DNA of 64,000 nt from Aphanomyces cochlioides (lineage: Eukaryota > Oomycota > Saprolegniomycetes > Saprolegniales > Verrucalvaceae). Position 1 is the first letter of the stretch, and the number at the start of each line of letters is the position of its first letter. Below the pieces are notes generated by a model. The model did not search any database. It saw only the letters and a list, made by a program, of their open reading frames with translations, and was not told the origin of the DNA. This document shows positions 34,519 to 45,095 of this stretch, one piece after another. A program made the translations under genes and the position numbers. The stretch covers positions 2,170,001-2,234,000 of the forward strand of contig JAHQRK010000007.1 of the NCBI GenBank assembly GCA_019828595.1, read 5' to 3'.

Positions 34519-35136
34519 TCACATACGAGGATGTGACGCGATGGCTTGAGGACGTAGAAGGTATTGCACGATTTTAGAATGGCTTGACCTTTTAGCTAGC
34601 TTGGCAGCAGTCATCCTGACAAATTCGTCGTCTGTGATGTGTTCCATGAGATCAATCAAAGTTGATAAGTGACCAAATTCGGCAGCCCACATGACACCGG
34701 GTGAGGTTTTTCCAGAATGGCCCATGCTTCGAAGGAACTTCACCATCTCACATTGACCATTTAGAGCTGCCAAATCCACCAAAGGCTCTTGGAACGTGCA
34801 AAGGTCCAACGTCGCGTGTAAACTGGCAGCAAGGTCCAGTTGACCAAAATATACAGCATATTGGACCATGATCAATTGGAACTTCTTTGAAAAGGCCAAA
34901 AACTTGTGCAGACGATCCAGCCCGTAGGTATCAAACCAAGTCAGGAGGATATCACGCATGTATTGCATGTGTCGGGGGATAAACGATGAATGATAGTTGT
35001 TTTTGTAAATTGGGCAGAGCCGAGATCGCAATCCCATCAGATCCAAGTGGCTTCCATTCTGGTACAACGCGATGATTGATGCCAAGTCTGACGACAAAAG
35101 CACTTTGGCGATGGACGAATTGCTTTTGCTGGCCAT
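34519..35136 (-). CDS. Ankyrin-like family copy F
   Basis: An intact 205-residue frame from the ATG at 35136. The N-terminal domain (AKVLLSSDLASIIALYQNG, RLCPIYKNNYHSSFIPRHMQ, QLIMVQYAVYFGQLDL) and ankyrin-like repeats (PLVDLAALNGQCEMVKFLRS, VMWAAEFGHLSTLIDLMEH, AAKLAKRSSHSKIVQYLL) are all present. A textbook oomycete initiator lies only 3 bases upstream of the start, so an upstream extension of the frame to 35199 is untranslated. Function unknown. Confidence 0.8.
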   Translation of the reverse strand: MASKSNSSIAKVLLSSDLASIIALYQNGSHLDLMGLRSRLCPIYKNNYHSSFIPRHMQYMRDILLTWFDTYGLDRLHKFLAFSKKFQLIMVQYAVYFGQLDLAASLHATLDLCTFQEPLVDLAALNGQCEMVKFLRSMGHSGKTSPGVMWAAEFGHLSTLIDLMEHITDDEFVRMTAAKLAKRSSHSKIVQYLLRPQAIASHPRM

Positions 35137-35138
35137 TG

Positions 35139-35153
35139 AAAATTGAAAAATGC
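35139..35153 (-). promoter_or_regulatory. Oomycete-type initiator of copy F
   Basis: On the minus strand GCATTTTTCAATTTT matches the consensus core promoter of oomycetes (Inr plus flanking region, TCATTYYNCAWTTT). It ends 3 bases before the ATG, so the 5' leader must be about a dozen bases long. Confidence 0.6.
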
Positions 35154-35418
35154 AAGGTGCCCCGTCGAGTTTCGTTTGGGTGCAAGCTTTGGTTATCATT
35201 TTATCATTTTCGATTCATGATTGGCCAACATACGCATCAAGATTCAGGTGCACTCGAAAGTGTGTAGTGTCGAGGAACGTTAGTGTGGATGTTTGACAAG
35301 CATTTACGGCCGAGTACGCATATTTTCACTTGTTTCCTTGCACGCCATTGTGAATTACAAACTGGACATGATGTGTACGCGTGTACTTTATGACCAAAGA
35401 CAATCATTTGTACAAGTA

Positions 35419-37198
35419 CAGAGGACCCGTAAAAATACACGTACAGTGGTACTGAATTTTGATTGGACAAACAGCCACTTAACACACATATCAGTTTTCA
35501 AAATACCTTTACAAATCAATTTCCTGTAGGACTTAATTGAAAAGTCTATTCTTGAATGAACTCTAAGCTCTACTCCAAATCTTTGAAATAGATATACTAC
35601 AAAATACGATATCTAAACACCTGATCTGAATATACAAGAATCAAGACAGTTCTACACTGTTGGAACTTCCAACCAAAAAAGTCATTAATTAGTGAAAGAA
35701 TGAAAAGACATATATTAGTGTTATACATCAAGCAGATTTCCCTTGTGGAATAGCCTTTTGAAAGGCTTTCTTAATCGTTTCTGGGGTCATCATATCCCAA
35801 GCTTTGATAGCACGCTTGATGCATGCCATTCTTTTTTCAACTGAACTTGATGGGTGGTATGCTTCTTGAAGCCACAAGTTGCGAAACTTGTGGCTTCTTT
35901 CGCAACTTGGCTTTGAACGGACCCATCACCCCGACATCTAAAGGCTGTAATACAGATGTCATGTTCGGGGGGAGGGTGTACAAAGTAGAGCTAAGCTCCT
36001 CTTCGACGAAAGCGACGTTTTTCGGCGTAGTATGGGCCTCAAAATTGTCGATCAATATCAGTGATGGCCTCACAATTTCAGGTCTAACACTAATTAAATT
36101 TTTTAAATTTGCATTTATTACCTTAAAATAGTGTCCAAGTAGAAATTCCAGACATCGCCATCGACCCAAGCATTTTTCTGGACAGCGTAAACATGTCCCG
36201 AGGATAGGTTCTCAACTCGTTTTCATCGATAAAACCGCCAGGCTTCCCCTTAACGATGAAAAGAATGGGTAGTTTATCGCCTAATTATAACAAATTACAA
36301 CAGTCAATGACAATTTATTACCGTTACGTTTCGCTGCTAAGACGGCCGTTAGGCGGCATGATTTGTCGGCATGTGAAATGCTTGCGTCGGCACCTTTTTG
36401 GGCAAGGATGTATTTTGGAGGCGTGTCAAAATAGATTCCAGTTTCATCACAATTGATGACATCCCCGTCATCAAAGTGATGATATTCCTGCCAAAAATCT
36501 TTGATAAATTGCTGTCGAATTTCGAGCATTTGCGTCGAGGTCATCGCCTTTGCTGTCGAGGCTCGACGGCGAGAAAATCCATGTCGATAGATGAATTCTC
36601 TACATAATTTAAACAAAGATTTATACGGGTCCTCTTTCGAGGCCGAATATTGAGTTACCCACTCCTGATTGTGTGCTTTGACTTGTTGAACGACATGGTA
36701 TGTAGTCAGGGGGAAATGTTTCTCCCGCATAGCTACCATATAGTCCAATAAGTCCTAAGATAGAGTGAGAAAAGGTATGAAATTTGGAACTTACATCGCC
36801 ACCAGGAAGGATTTCTTGACGACCAGACAGGCCAATGTTAAGCTTTCGTTTGGCTTGGATCGATGCTAGAATTTTTTCCCTCTCTCGCACGAAGTTCTGT
36901 ATCGTGCGGAGAGGGATGCCGCTGAGATCGGCGACACGTTGCTGAGTATACTCAGACAACGCGCGCAGGACATTTCGCTTGGTTCTAAGCTGTACCGACG
37001 ACGCGTTTTAACGATCTTCACTTGCTCTTCCATCAGTTTCAAAAATGAACTCCAAAGCATTCTCTACCATCAAATTCCCTTGCATTTTTCCCTCCAAAAC
37101 ATATTATCGTCAAATTCTATATTATAATTTCTGAAGGTTGCTTCAGACGACACCAAAGTTCAATGTACCACTATACGTGCATTTTTACGGGTCCTCTG
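35419..37198 (-). mobile_element. pogo-like DNA transposon
   Basis: A 1780-bp element flanked by TA (35417-35418 and 37199-37200). It has about 36-bp terminal inverted repeats beginning CAGAGGACCCGTAAAAAT; the two ends differ at a few positions. It carries one decayed transposase gene on the minus strand. TA duplication, CAG terminus and DDE_1-type transposase place it in the pogo branch of Tc1/mariner. Confidence 0.9.
35728..37033 (-). pseudogene. pogo-type DDE_1 transposase, frameshifted
   Basis: Start ATG at 37033 (MEEQVKIVKTRRRYS). A frameshift at about 36985 leads into a helix-turn-helix region (YTQQRVADLSGIPLRTIQNF). An intron of 41 bp (about 36752-36792) joins to the middle domain and the first catalytic aspartate (VINCDETGIYFD). 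A second intron of about 41 bp precedes KLPILFIVKGKPGGFIDENE. A further frame break follows, then the second aspartate (LILIDNFEAHTT) and the third (SVLQPLDVGVMGPFKAKLR). A small local duplication of the AAGTTGCGAAA region at about 35885-35920 breaks the frame again before the end (KAFQKAIPQGKSA). With at least three disruptions the gene cannot make active enzyme. Confidence 0.85.
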
Positions 37199-37200
37199 TA

Positions 37201-38234
37201 ATGATCAAAACGGGTACAAATTTTGTAAATCAATCCGCCCGTTTTGCTCATTGTGATCTGACTCGGATTTGATGGACTGTCATGCAAAGGACACTGCACC
37301 ACCGCTGTTGGACAGTGCACAATCTTCTGACAATTTGTCAGGCGACTGTATGATCCAAGCTGCCAGTAGACACGACATTCTTAATGTACTTTCCTTGCAG
37401 TCGAATCGTTCATGGCTCATGAGTTCAACTTACTCAGAGCAGTGCGCATGGCTCTACATTTTCTCTAGGTGCAGCCTGCATTATCACAACCCAAGTCTCG
37501 CTAGTGGCGATCACAACAACATTTTCAGAGCAACATGCACCAGTGTATTAACCAGACCGGTACACTGTGATTCAATTGAGCAACGTTTTGCTCGTTGATA
37601 ACTAAAAAAGGCCACTTTTCATCGCTTTCCCATAAAGTTTGTGTGTGTTGATGTCACAATGCAGGCTGCACTTTGTGTTCTGTTGAGCACACCGCAAGGA
37701 ATGGATATGCTCCTTGGTTGAAATGTGTAATGTGCAGCAGATATGAAATTAGTTGATGCAAGGTAGAAGTCTCTTCAAGTCAACAGAGTTGAAATCTGCA
37801 ACCATCATCAAATTCAATTTTCCTGACCAATCAGCAATGTATAAGCATCATGATTAGCCAATGAGTAATTATAGCAAATCGAACAATCTCAATGTCACGA
37901 ACAATAGGGGGTTTCAAAGTTGTTGACCATTTGGTGGGGTAGTGGGTGGGTGTCCAAGTTCGAAATTGCAAGATGGAAAAAAATATATGATTGGCTAAAA
38001 TCGATTTGCATTTGCAAACTTGATTTGCAGCCCAAGGGTGCCAGAGTGCAACAAACAAGTTATGGAGTTTTTTATGTATATAAGTTTTAAAGGGATAATA
38101 TATCTGATTGGTTGGATAAGCCACAAGACTCGCGACTCCTTGTGCCTTATCATGCTGCCTCGCGCTAACAGACGCCTTCCAAGAACCACCAAACAACGCC
38201 AAAAAAGTCTCCGCTCAGTCGCGTCCAACGTAAA
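37201..38234. other. AT-rich spacer between pogo and Merlin elements
   Basis: No supported gene. CCAAT-type words occur at several places (for example about 37826, 37858, 38106). A short frame starting at 38152 (MLPRANRRLPRTTKQRQKS) abuts the Merlin end and might be the 5' end of something interrupted, but it cannot be extended. Confidence 0.35.
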
Positions 38235-39586
38235 ATACACCCCGCAAACTAATATACTGTTTACAATTTGATTTTATTTTATTATTGGCATGCCACCATA
38301 AAATTGTCCGGATAAACAAAAAAACATCCAGATAAACTTTCGTTTAACCGGATAATGGCTCGAAAATGGCGGGATTCACCCCATTCGAGCGCGAAATTAT
38401 GAAATGTGGGTGTTGACTGGACACGATTTTTGAATGAAACCCACTTCTTTCCCCCGTTCAGTGTCTTTGTGTTGTCAGTCACTTCGAAATTTCCTTGCAA
38501 GACGCGATATACGACCTGTCCAATCTCGACGACTTCTCCTACCGTGAGGTGATTAGCGTGACCAACGACGACGACACATGCATCCTATGGTGCATGAAAG
38601 TCGATTTGTTGAAGTCGCGCATGCTCTGCCCGCAATGCACTTACCCAATATACTTATGCTTGGCGCAGCGAGTCTGGCGATGTCGAGCCAAAACTTGCGG
38701 TACCGTCGACCGGGCCATTAGGAAGTTCTTCGGTAAATCCAATCTGCCAATCTCAACAGCTGTACGAGTAATGTATGATTGGTGTGCGAGAAAGTCGGTG
38801 TGCCTGGTTGCGCACTGGCAACAAGTGACGAAGAAAACCACAACCTATTGGTATCAGTTTCACCACGATTTGGCCTCGTCCGAAATGCTGAGCATCGATA
38901 TGAAGGTAAACTGTCAAAAAAGATATAGTATAGAAATTAATATTTCTTTGATTATTAGATTGAAGGGGTTGACCATGAAGTAGAAATTCATGAAATGTCG
39001 CTCAAGAAAAAGAGCAAGCACAATCGTGGTCGACACCACCCCGATTTGTGGCCCTTCGGAGGTGTCGACCGTTCAACGAAAAAGTGGTTTGGGATCCTCA
39101 CGTATGAGGATCGTACGAAGCCAACGCTCTCTCGCCTGCTCGAGAAGTATTTCCTTCCGGGTACGAAGGTGTACTCTGACAAGTTTGGATCCTATGTTTC
39201 TTCCATCGAGCGCCACACATTGGCGAACAACCCCTCTTTGTTGCATATGGGGTATGCACACCAGTGGGTGAATCATAGCGAAAACTTTGTGGATCCACTC
39301 ACTGGTTCCCATACCAACACCATAGAGGGGTTATGGGAAATCAAAGTGAAGCAATATGTCAAGACTATGCGCGGCGTGGATCATCCTACTTGGATGAATT
39401 TATGTGACGTAGCTGATTCTTTCCCAGCGAAGCCAAGTCGAATGCATTCTTCAAAGGACTCGTGGAAGCAGTTAAAAAGCTCTACGTGTTGTAAACCATC
39501 TAATACATTTTGTTTTGTACCTGCCAATAATAAAATAAACTCGAATTTTTTTAAACAGTATACTAGTATTATTTTGCGGGGTGTAT
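38235..39586 (+). mobile_element. Merlin (IS1595/ISXO2-like) DNA transposon
   Basis: About 1352 bp with inverted ends: left ATACACCCCGCAAACTAATA followed by TATACTGTTTA, right the reverse complement with an extra 4 bases in the middle. The coding region is an ISXO2-like transposase. The expected 8-9-bp target duplication is not evident, so the exact outer limits are uncertain by a few bases or the flanks have changed. Confidence 0.75.
38438..39494 (+). pseudogene. Merlin ISXO2-like transposase, inactivated
   Basis: The frame opens without a clear ATG and carries a Cys cluster (CPQCTYPIYLCLAQRVWRCR) typical of the family N-terminus. An intron of 53 bp (38906-38958) joins to the catalytic domain. 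Where the family has D-E after VEI, this copy has VEIHEMSLKKKSKHNRGR, so the first catalytic aspartate is histidine. The second acidic site (KVYSDKFGSY) and the VNHSENFVDP...HTNTIEGLW segment are intact. At about 39378 a shift is needed to read the end (YLDEFM-RS-FFPSEAKSNAFFKGLVEAV), which also contains two TGA codons where tryptophans are expected. The natural stop is at 39492-39494. Confidence 0.85.
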
Positions 39587-40078
39587 TGCCCGTCCTATGG
39601 ACAAGCGATGGTGTTGACGGAGGAAAGAGCAGCATTTGAATAGTGCTCGACTGGCTGACCACTCATTCGATGGAAGGGAGGAGACAAGCATTGTGGTGTA
39701 AGCAAAACAGGTCTAGCGAAAGAGACCAAGACCATTTTGGTAGAAAATGGTGATTTGATATTACTAACAATATGTAATCTAGAAGCAGCATATAGAGATG
39801 CCTCTGACTGAAATGCGAACAATGTTCAAGGCATTGAGGATGAAGATACCATTGTAGCCGAGGTGATGAGGGGCTGCGCATACTACTTTGATCTCGAGCC
39901 GGTTATAGCTGACCGGTCGTCAACTGTGGTTCACGACCGATGCCATCGACGACATAAATCACACGTGTTCAGATTAAACTCCGACGTGAAGAAAGAATTG
40001 AGCGCACCTAAACTACGATTTGTTGTCTATGTCGGTTGAAAAGCACGCCTCGATCTTGGATATCATGAAGATCAACTT
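39587..40078. other. Spacer between Merlin and Harbinger remnants
   Basis: About 490 bases with only short plus-strand protein-like fragments (for example KETKTILVENGDLILL and VMRGCAYYFDLEPVIADR) in one broken frame. It may be part of a decayed gene; family unknown. Confidence 0.3.
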
Positions 40079-41291
40079 TCAATCGAAATGCGTGTCAAGA
40101 AGATGGGTTATCAAATTCATCAAGACCAATTTCGCCGAAACACTCACTTCATTTGCATTACAGAAGCAGTTGCGCTGGGGCTCTATCCCAGTTTCTGGGA
40201 CTTCGTCATTCTTCGTCAAAAGCATATTGTGAAGGACTGCAACAGAGACTATGACACGAATAATTGGCTTGAGTATTTTCTTCCCTGTCAGCACTTTTCT
40301 CATTCTTTTGAGGTACTGAAATCGCCCCTTCAGCATGTCGATTCAGTGCTGCACTTTGATCCTTCATTTGGCAACCCAATTGTTAAAAGCTTCCTGCCAT
40401 CTGGGCATGCGCTGCCTTGGTAGCGACTTGACTTTGAACAAGACAATAGGGCTCCTTGTAGACTGAGTCCCCGAGTAGATACTGCTTAGGCCAAAACATT
40501 TGCTGATTCACGTACATCTTGCAGTTGCGCCACACTCTATTGTCATGAGCTGATCCTGGCCAACCTGTGTATATATCACGAATAACTCCATGGCTATCGC
40601 AAACATCTTGGGTGGCGGGAGCATAACATCCTTTGCGAGAAAAGTTATCTTTACCATGCAATGATGGATTGTTTTCAAAAGGAAATAGCGTTCCATCGAC
40701 GAAGCCAATGTAATCTGAAAATCCACATAAAGCAGCAATCTATTCGACGGATTCAAATTGGTTCAGCCAACGAATCATTTGAATTTTCAGTCCACAAATC
40801 GCATTGATTGATCAGCTTATGTAATCATGCACGGTTCCAGCACCAATGTCAAAGAAGGACGACATGGGCTGATATGACACTGCATTCCCGCTCGCCCCCA
40901 AAAAGTACAGCAAAAGCAAAAGGTGGCATTCGACGGGTGTCTTTTGGCGTTTGCACCGTGTTCGTTCGAACTCCGTGCATAAGGATAATCGGGACACCAA
41001 ACCACGAAACGAGGGTCTTTCTAACCGAAAAGGCTTTTGAAAACGAGCGTCTCGAACGTTGTACAGGAAGTAGTGGAAGCGGGACGTCTGGATCACGTGC
41101 ACCCTAAGGTGAAGGTGTCGTCTTGCTCCAATTGATAGCAGCCATCGAATACATTGATCATCTAGCTCGTTTTCTGTAGTTCTGAGCTGATTCATCAACA
41201 AACGGCGAATTTTTATACTTATACGATCCTCCAAAACGGCAATTCCAAACGCAAGAAGGAGCTGGCGGTCGCTGATGCTCACCATCGGCAA
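40079..41291 (-). pseudogene. Degenerate PIF/Harbinger transposase
   Basis: Three minus-strand pieces in order. 41291-40812 has the N-terminal helical region (CHLLLLLYFLGASGNAVSYQ, FFDIGAGTVHDYI). 40756-40383 has the catalytic core (DYIGFVDGTLFPFENNPSLH, GWPGSAHDNRVWRNCKMYV, YLLGDSVYKEPYCLVQ). 40336-40079 has the end (MLKGRFQYLKRMRKVLTGKK, VAVLHNMLLT). The first two aspartates of the DDE triad are seen; the segment before the glutamate is damaged. Frameshifts and stops separate the pieces. It belongs to the DDE_Tnp_4 (HARBI1-like) family but is not a close copy of the transposase at 42594-43772. Confidence 0.8.
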
Positions 41292-41522
41292 TTTTGAAAC
41301 GGATATCCAACTGAACTACTATATAAATTGACATTTCTAGAAGTTTAGAGTGCTTCTGGTGTAATTTATGCCATAACAGACCCAATATGAGAGAAACGTT
41401 GTGCAAGATTCCATTTGCCGAATTCCGTCAAAATCGTGAATGACTGCACCAGACGCAAATACTATCCGGTTAAAAACCGGCCAAATGGTTGGTTTCATCA
41501 ATTGTCTTGTGTGATCTCGCGG

Positions 41523-42553
41523 ATGGCGGCATCAAAAGACAGTGATCGGGCAGCTTGGGACGCAGATAAGGACGAATTCCTTGTCATATCTCTTCAAGAA
41601 CAGGCAGATCAAGGTAAACGGGCTGATTCCGGCTTTAAATGGGAAGCGTGGAAACAAATTACAATGCAATTCAATGAACGATTTCAAGTGAACTACTTGA
41701 TGTCTAAACTGAAATCGAGGCTGGACACGGTACATAGCCTCCTACTAACTACCACCTTACTCACATGAACCAATTATAGCTTAAGAAAGACTACAAAGAC
41801 TTCAAGTTTTTGAAAGAGAACTCAGGCTTTGGTTGGAATGATGAGTTAGAGATACCGACAGCGTCTGATGATGTATGGAAGGCAGTGATTGAGGTACATG
41901 TAGTCAGTCTCAGGCATGAAAGTTAACTATGGCCATTACATACTAGACTAATAGAAACTATCGCAAGTTCAAGACGACTCCCTTCCCTCTGTATCCAATG
42001 TTGGGAAAACTTCTCGAGGGTGCTATTGCAACTGGAGTGGGCATCAACGCCAAACTCCAAATCCATAAATATGGACAAAACAAGTAGCAATGAATTGGAT
42101 GCTTCTTTTGGGTGATCACCACAGTCCATGACCAAGAGAAAAAACGAGGTCGATACTACAATGAATGAAAGCTCATGCTCTGATGACTCTGATGCAGTAC
42201 CTCCAGTGAGTTTGCGCTCGAAAAAGAAACGAAAAGTTCAAAGTGACCAACGAACCGCTGGCGCTGTAATCGGCAATGCGGTTGCTAAACTTGTTGAGGT
42301 TGAGATTGCCAAGCTCAAGACAATGTCTACAACGAAATCGGATGCCACGCAGTATAATTCACGATTAGAACATGCACTGGACAGTTTGTCACTGATTTAT
42401 GAGCACCTTAGTGCTGGTGATATTGCAACAATGGCCGACATCATTGGCGTTGGTCACAATTCTACGATTTTCCATAAGCTTGATGGCGCCATACGCGATG
42501 CTTGGGTGCAAAATCAGCTAGCAAAGAAAAAAGATGATGCCACCATGGACTAG
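41523..42553 (+). CDS. Myb/SANT-like DNA-binding partner of Harbinger transposase
   Basis: Exons 41523-41729, 41780-41893 and 41947-42083 are joined by GT-AG introns of 50 and 53 bp. They encode a Myb/SANT-like trihelix (AAWDADKDEFLVISLQEQAD, WEAWKQITMQFNERFQVNYL, LKSRLDTLKKDYKDFKFLKE, GFGWNDELEIPTASDDVWKA). The last part, from about 42128 to 42553, is a low-complexity linker (KRKNEVDTTMNESSCSDDSD) and a C-terminal helical region. The junction between the last two parts (about 42084-42127) does not keep frame with the obvious 41-bp intron, so a small indel is likely. PIF/Harbinger elements encode such a protein to bind their ends and recruit the transposase. It is convergent with the transposase gene next to it. 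Confidence 0.7.
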
Positions 42554-42593
42554 ATGATTTGATAATGTAATGTTAATGCTTATGATTGAGATC

Positions 42594-43772
42594 TTAATCT
42601 GAACTTGTAGTTTGCTTGTATTGGAGCCACATGGCTACTGCAATCTCGTTACGTTTGCGCTTTACAGCCTCATGACAATTTTCGTACGTTGGTTGCTGGG
42701 AAGCGCTATGTCTTGACGAACCAAGACGTGTGACTCGCCTCCGATAGCGCTCGTCTCTTCGTTCCATTGTCACTTCAGCTTTTTGGAGAAAGTACGGATC
42801 ATCCTCATGACCCATGATAATGTTGTGAAGGGCACAAAGAGCGTTTACTAGCTTCACTTGTGTTGAGAATTCGTACTTCGGGGTTGTAGTAAGGATTGCA
42901 AAGCGTTTCTTAAGCACACCGAATATAAGTTCAATAAAATTTCGTTGTTGGGAGTGACGTAAGTTGTACAGTTCTTTCGCATTGATGGGCCTCTGGTTCC
43001 CCAAAGACCACTCGCGCAAATGATATCGAACTCCCCTATATGGAGTCAATAAGTATGGCTTCAAACTGTAGCCTGCATCGGCCAGAAAAGTTGATCCGTT
43101 TGGAATTATAAAGCCCTTGTTTTGGATTGCGTCGTGTAATACGCCTCCATCGGAGGCCGATCCCTCCCACCCGGCTAGTACATAAGCAAATCGCAGGTCA
43201 AAAGTGCAGACAGCAAGAAAATTCTGGCTGAAGTAACCTTTCCTGTTCCTAAACGGCTTGGAGCAATTCGAAGGGGGTGTCACTGGGATGTGAGTGTCAT
43301 CCAGAGCTCCAATACAGTGTACAGTTGTCAAAGAATGGGTACGTCTTTGGATTCTCCGAATTTCATGAGGACACTCATTTGATGATGGCAGCACTACAAC
43401 TTCACTGTAGAGCTCTAGTATGGCACTTAAGACGTCATTGAACGATTTCGTAACAGTCCATCCACTGCTCTGAAAGCGCTCTTGGGCTTGTCGATTAGAC
43501 GCTGCATGACCAACTATGTAGAGAAAGGTGGCCAACTTTTCAACAGCACTCACATGTTGGCTTGTCGAGAGCAATTGACGTCCAACTAGAACGTCAAGCA
43601 AGTGTTCAAAGGTCTCTTTCTGCATGCGCATTTGGCAACGGAAACGCCGCGGATTGCCTTTAAGAAGCTCGCCGATCCAATCTTCTCCACTCAACTGGGA
43701 TGTGTGGCATGGCTCCTTGACGACATGATTTGTCGCCCACCACAGCGTGGTTGTCAGTAGAACAGGGTGCAT
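42594..43772 (-). CDS. PIF/Harbinger transposase (DDE_Tnp_4, HARBI1-like)
   Basis: An intact 392-residue frame from the ATG at 43772. The N-terminal helical region (FRCQMRMQKETFEHLLDVLV, KLATFLYIVGHAASNRQAQE) precedes the catalytic core: first aspartate in HCIGALDDTHIPVTPP, second in STFLADAGYSLKPYLLTPYR, glutamate in RNFIELIFGVLKKRFAIL. The conserved GWEGSASDGGVLHDAI block lies between them. The frame is open and the triad is complete, so this may be the one potentially active transposase in the window. The element ends were not found with confidence; the 9-bp palindrome GTTATGGAG...CTCCATAAC at about 43797-43821 is close to its right side. Confidence 0.88.
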   Translation of the reverse strand: MHPVLLTTTLWWATNHVVKEPCHTSQLSGEDWIGELLKGNPRRFRCQMRMQKETFEHLLDVLVGRQLLSTSQHVSAVEKLATFLYIVGHAASNRQAQERFQSSGWTVTKSFNDVLSAILELYSEVVVLPSSNECPHEIRRIQRRTHSLTTVHCIGALDDTHIPVTPPSNCSKPFRNRKGYFSQNFLAVCTFDLRFAYVLAGWEGSASDGGVLHDAIQNKGFIIPNGSTFLADAGYSLKPYLLTPYRGVRYHLREWSLGNQRPINAKELYNLRHSQQRNFIELIFGVLKKRFAILTTTPKYEFSTQVKLVNALCALHNIIMGHEDDPYFLQKAEVTMERRDERYRRRVTRLGSSRHSASQQPTYENCHEAVKRKRNEIAVAMWLQYKQTTSSD

Positions 43773-44064
43773 GAAGGAGAATATATTTATGGAGATGTTA
43801 TGGAGGTCAGAGCTCCATAACGAAACTGCCAGAATTCAAGTATTCTAGGGATATTCAAAGTCATGCACCAGACACTTCACCCTGTTGATGATAAATGGTG
43901 GTTTACGAAATTTTGATCATCATTCCTATTTTTGGCTGTACTTTGTCAAGATATGTTACAAACATTCTCATATTTACGAAACACGAAATTTTTACCATCA
44001 CTCTCCACAGTGAAAGTCTCGTCGAAACCCCTTCGACGAGATTATATGTTCGGGGTCCCCCGGG

Positions 44065-44088
44065 GGGGTTGCGGTTCTCCGCAACCCC
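44065..44088. repeat. Perfect GC-rich hairpin
   Basis: GGGGTTGCGG-TTCT-CCGCAACCCC: a 10-bp stem with a 4-base loop inside an otherwise AT-rich region, next to a run of C and G (CCCCCGGGGGGG). Not followed by a T run, so a terminator role is not indicated. Confidence 0.6.
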
Positions 44089-44262
44089 ATGGTGCGGACT
44101 TGCGAACAAAACCTTTTTTCTGTATACATTTTTCAAGTCAGAGTAAAACGTGTTTAAACGTGTTTTTATACAGAATGATTGTCAAAAATTTCGTGTTACA
44201 TGACTATCTCAGAACGATGATTTATGGTGAAATATTGGTGAAAAGGTTATAATGTAAACCCT

Positions 44263-44865
44263 CAGTCGTGGCCGAAAATTCTTTGGCTCACGAAAAGTTG
44301 AGATTCCTTCCGATACAAAACGAATTAAGAAAATTGGAAAGTACAGTTGAAATGAGCATGAAAAGACGAGTAAGTACAAATTATCTGAATATATTTGTTC
44401 TGCAAGGGGTGCTTTCGGCGAAGTTAAATTGATGGGGCATAAAAAGTTCAAGTATTATCGGTCGTGGCCGAAAGTTTATCTTGATATTTGTATGAAATAT
44501 GTGACATACATTATCTGACCCAAAGTGGCTTTGTGAAAAGAAAAATATATATGAAAACAGAATATTAATTTATAGAGAAACACAATTTCATCAGTTGGCC
44601 ACTGCCTTTGTATGTTCTCACAGCCAAGTCTCTCCTCGTGAAACAAGTGTGATGTTTCCTTCGATATCAATCCAACTTTGACTTTACTTGACCACAACTT
44701 GTGGGCAAGCTCCAGAGAAGTCTTGACAGGTTGACCGACGCGCTCCATCCACAGAACAGTGAAAACATCAAGTATTCGAGTTTATATAAACTCTTCGGTT
44801 CTCATGACTTGCTCAACGAAGTATTTCTACCAATAATAATCGATGATGGAAATCGGCCATGACTG
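44263..44865. repeat. Tc1/mariner-like terminal sequences, non-coding
   Basis: CAGTCGTGGCCGAAAATT at 44263, a second GTCGTGGCCGAAA at 44461, and an inverted TCGGCCATGACTG ending at 44865. The words resemble Tc1-type ends (CAGTnnnGGCCnAAA). No transposase is present between them and no TA duplication is clear, so these are probably remnants of non-autonomous copies. Confidence 0.4.
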
Positions 44866-45068
44866 AAAATTTCGACCACCACTGGGGGTTTACGTTAAAA
44901 TTGAATGCACCAGACGCACTCTTATATAATGAATGCGGGCGACCAGCCTCTAAGACGATTATAGAATTACACAAGTTGTCTTCAAAGATACTGGTTCATC
45001 AAACAAAAAAACGTTATTGTCGATTTCATTCGAAATTGTGAGGGGGGTCCGAAATGTTTATAATGACG

Positions 45069-45095
45069 GCAACTGTGATAGGAATCCTATCACAC
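45069..45095. repeat. Hairpin with CAACTGTGATAG motif, copy 1
   Basis: GCAACTGTGATAGGAATCCTATCACAC contains a perfect 9-bp inverted repeat GTGATAGGA/TCCTATCAC. It shares its left side with the hairpins at 45797 and 45900. Confidence 0.55.

Noticed and set aside
37201..38234. Host gene interrupted by the Merlin element, starting at 38152
   Set aside because: The putative continuation right of the element cannot be joined in frame and no target duplication was found.
44263..44865. A complete Tc1/mariner MITE
   Set aside because: The Tc1-like words at both sides are not flanked by TA and a third copy lies inside, so boundaries are not supported; kept only as a low-confidence repeat.
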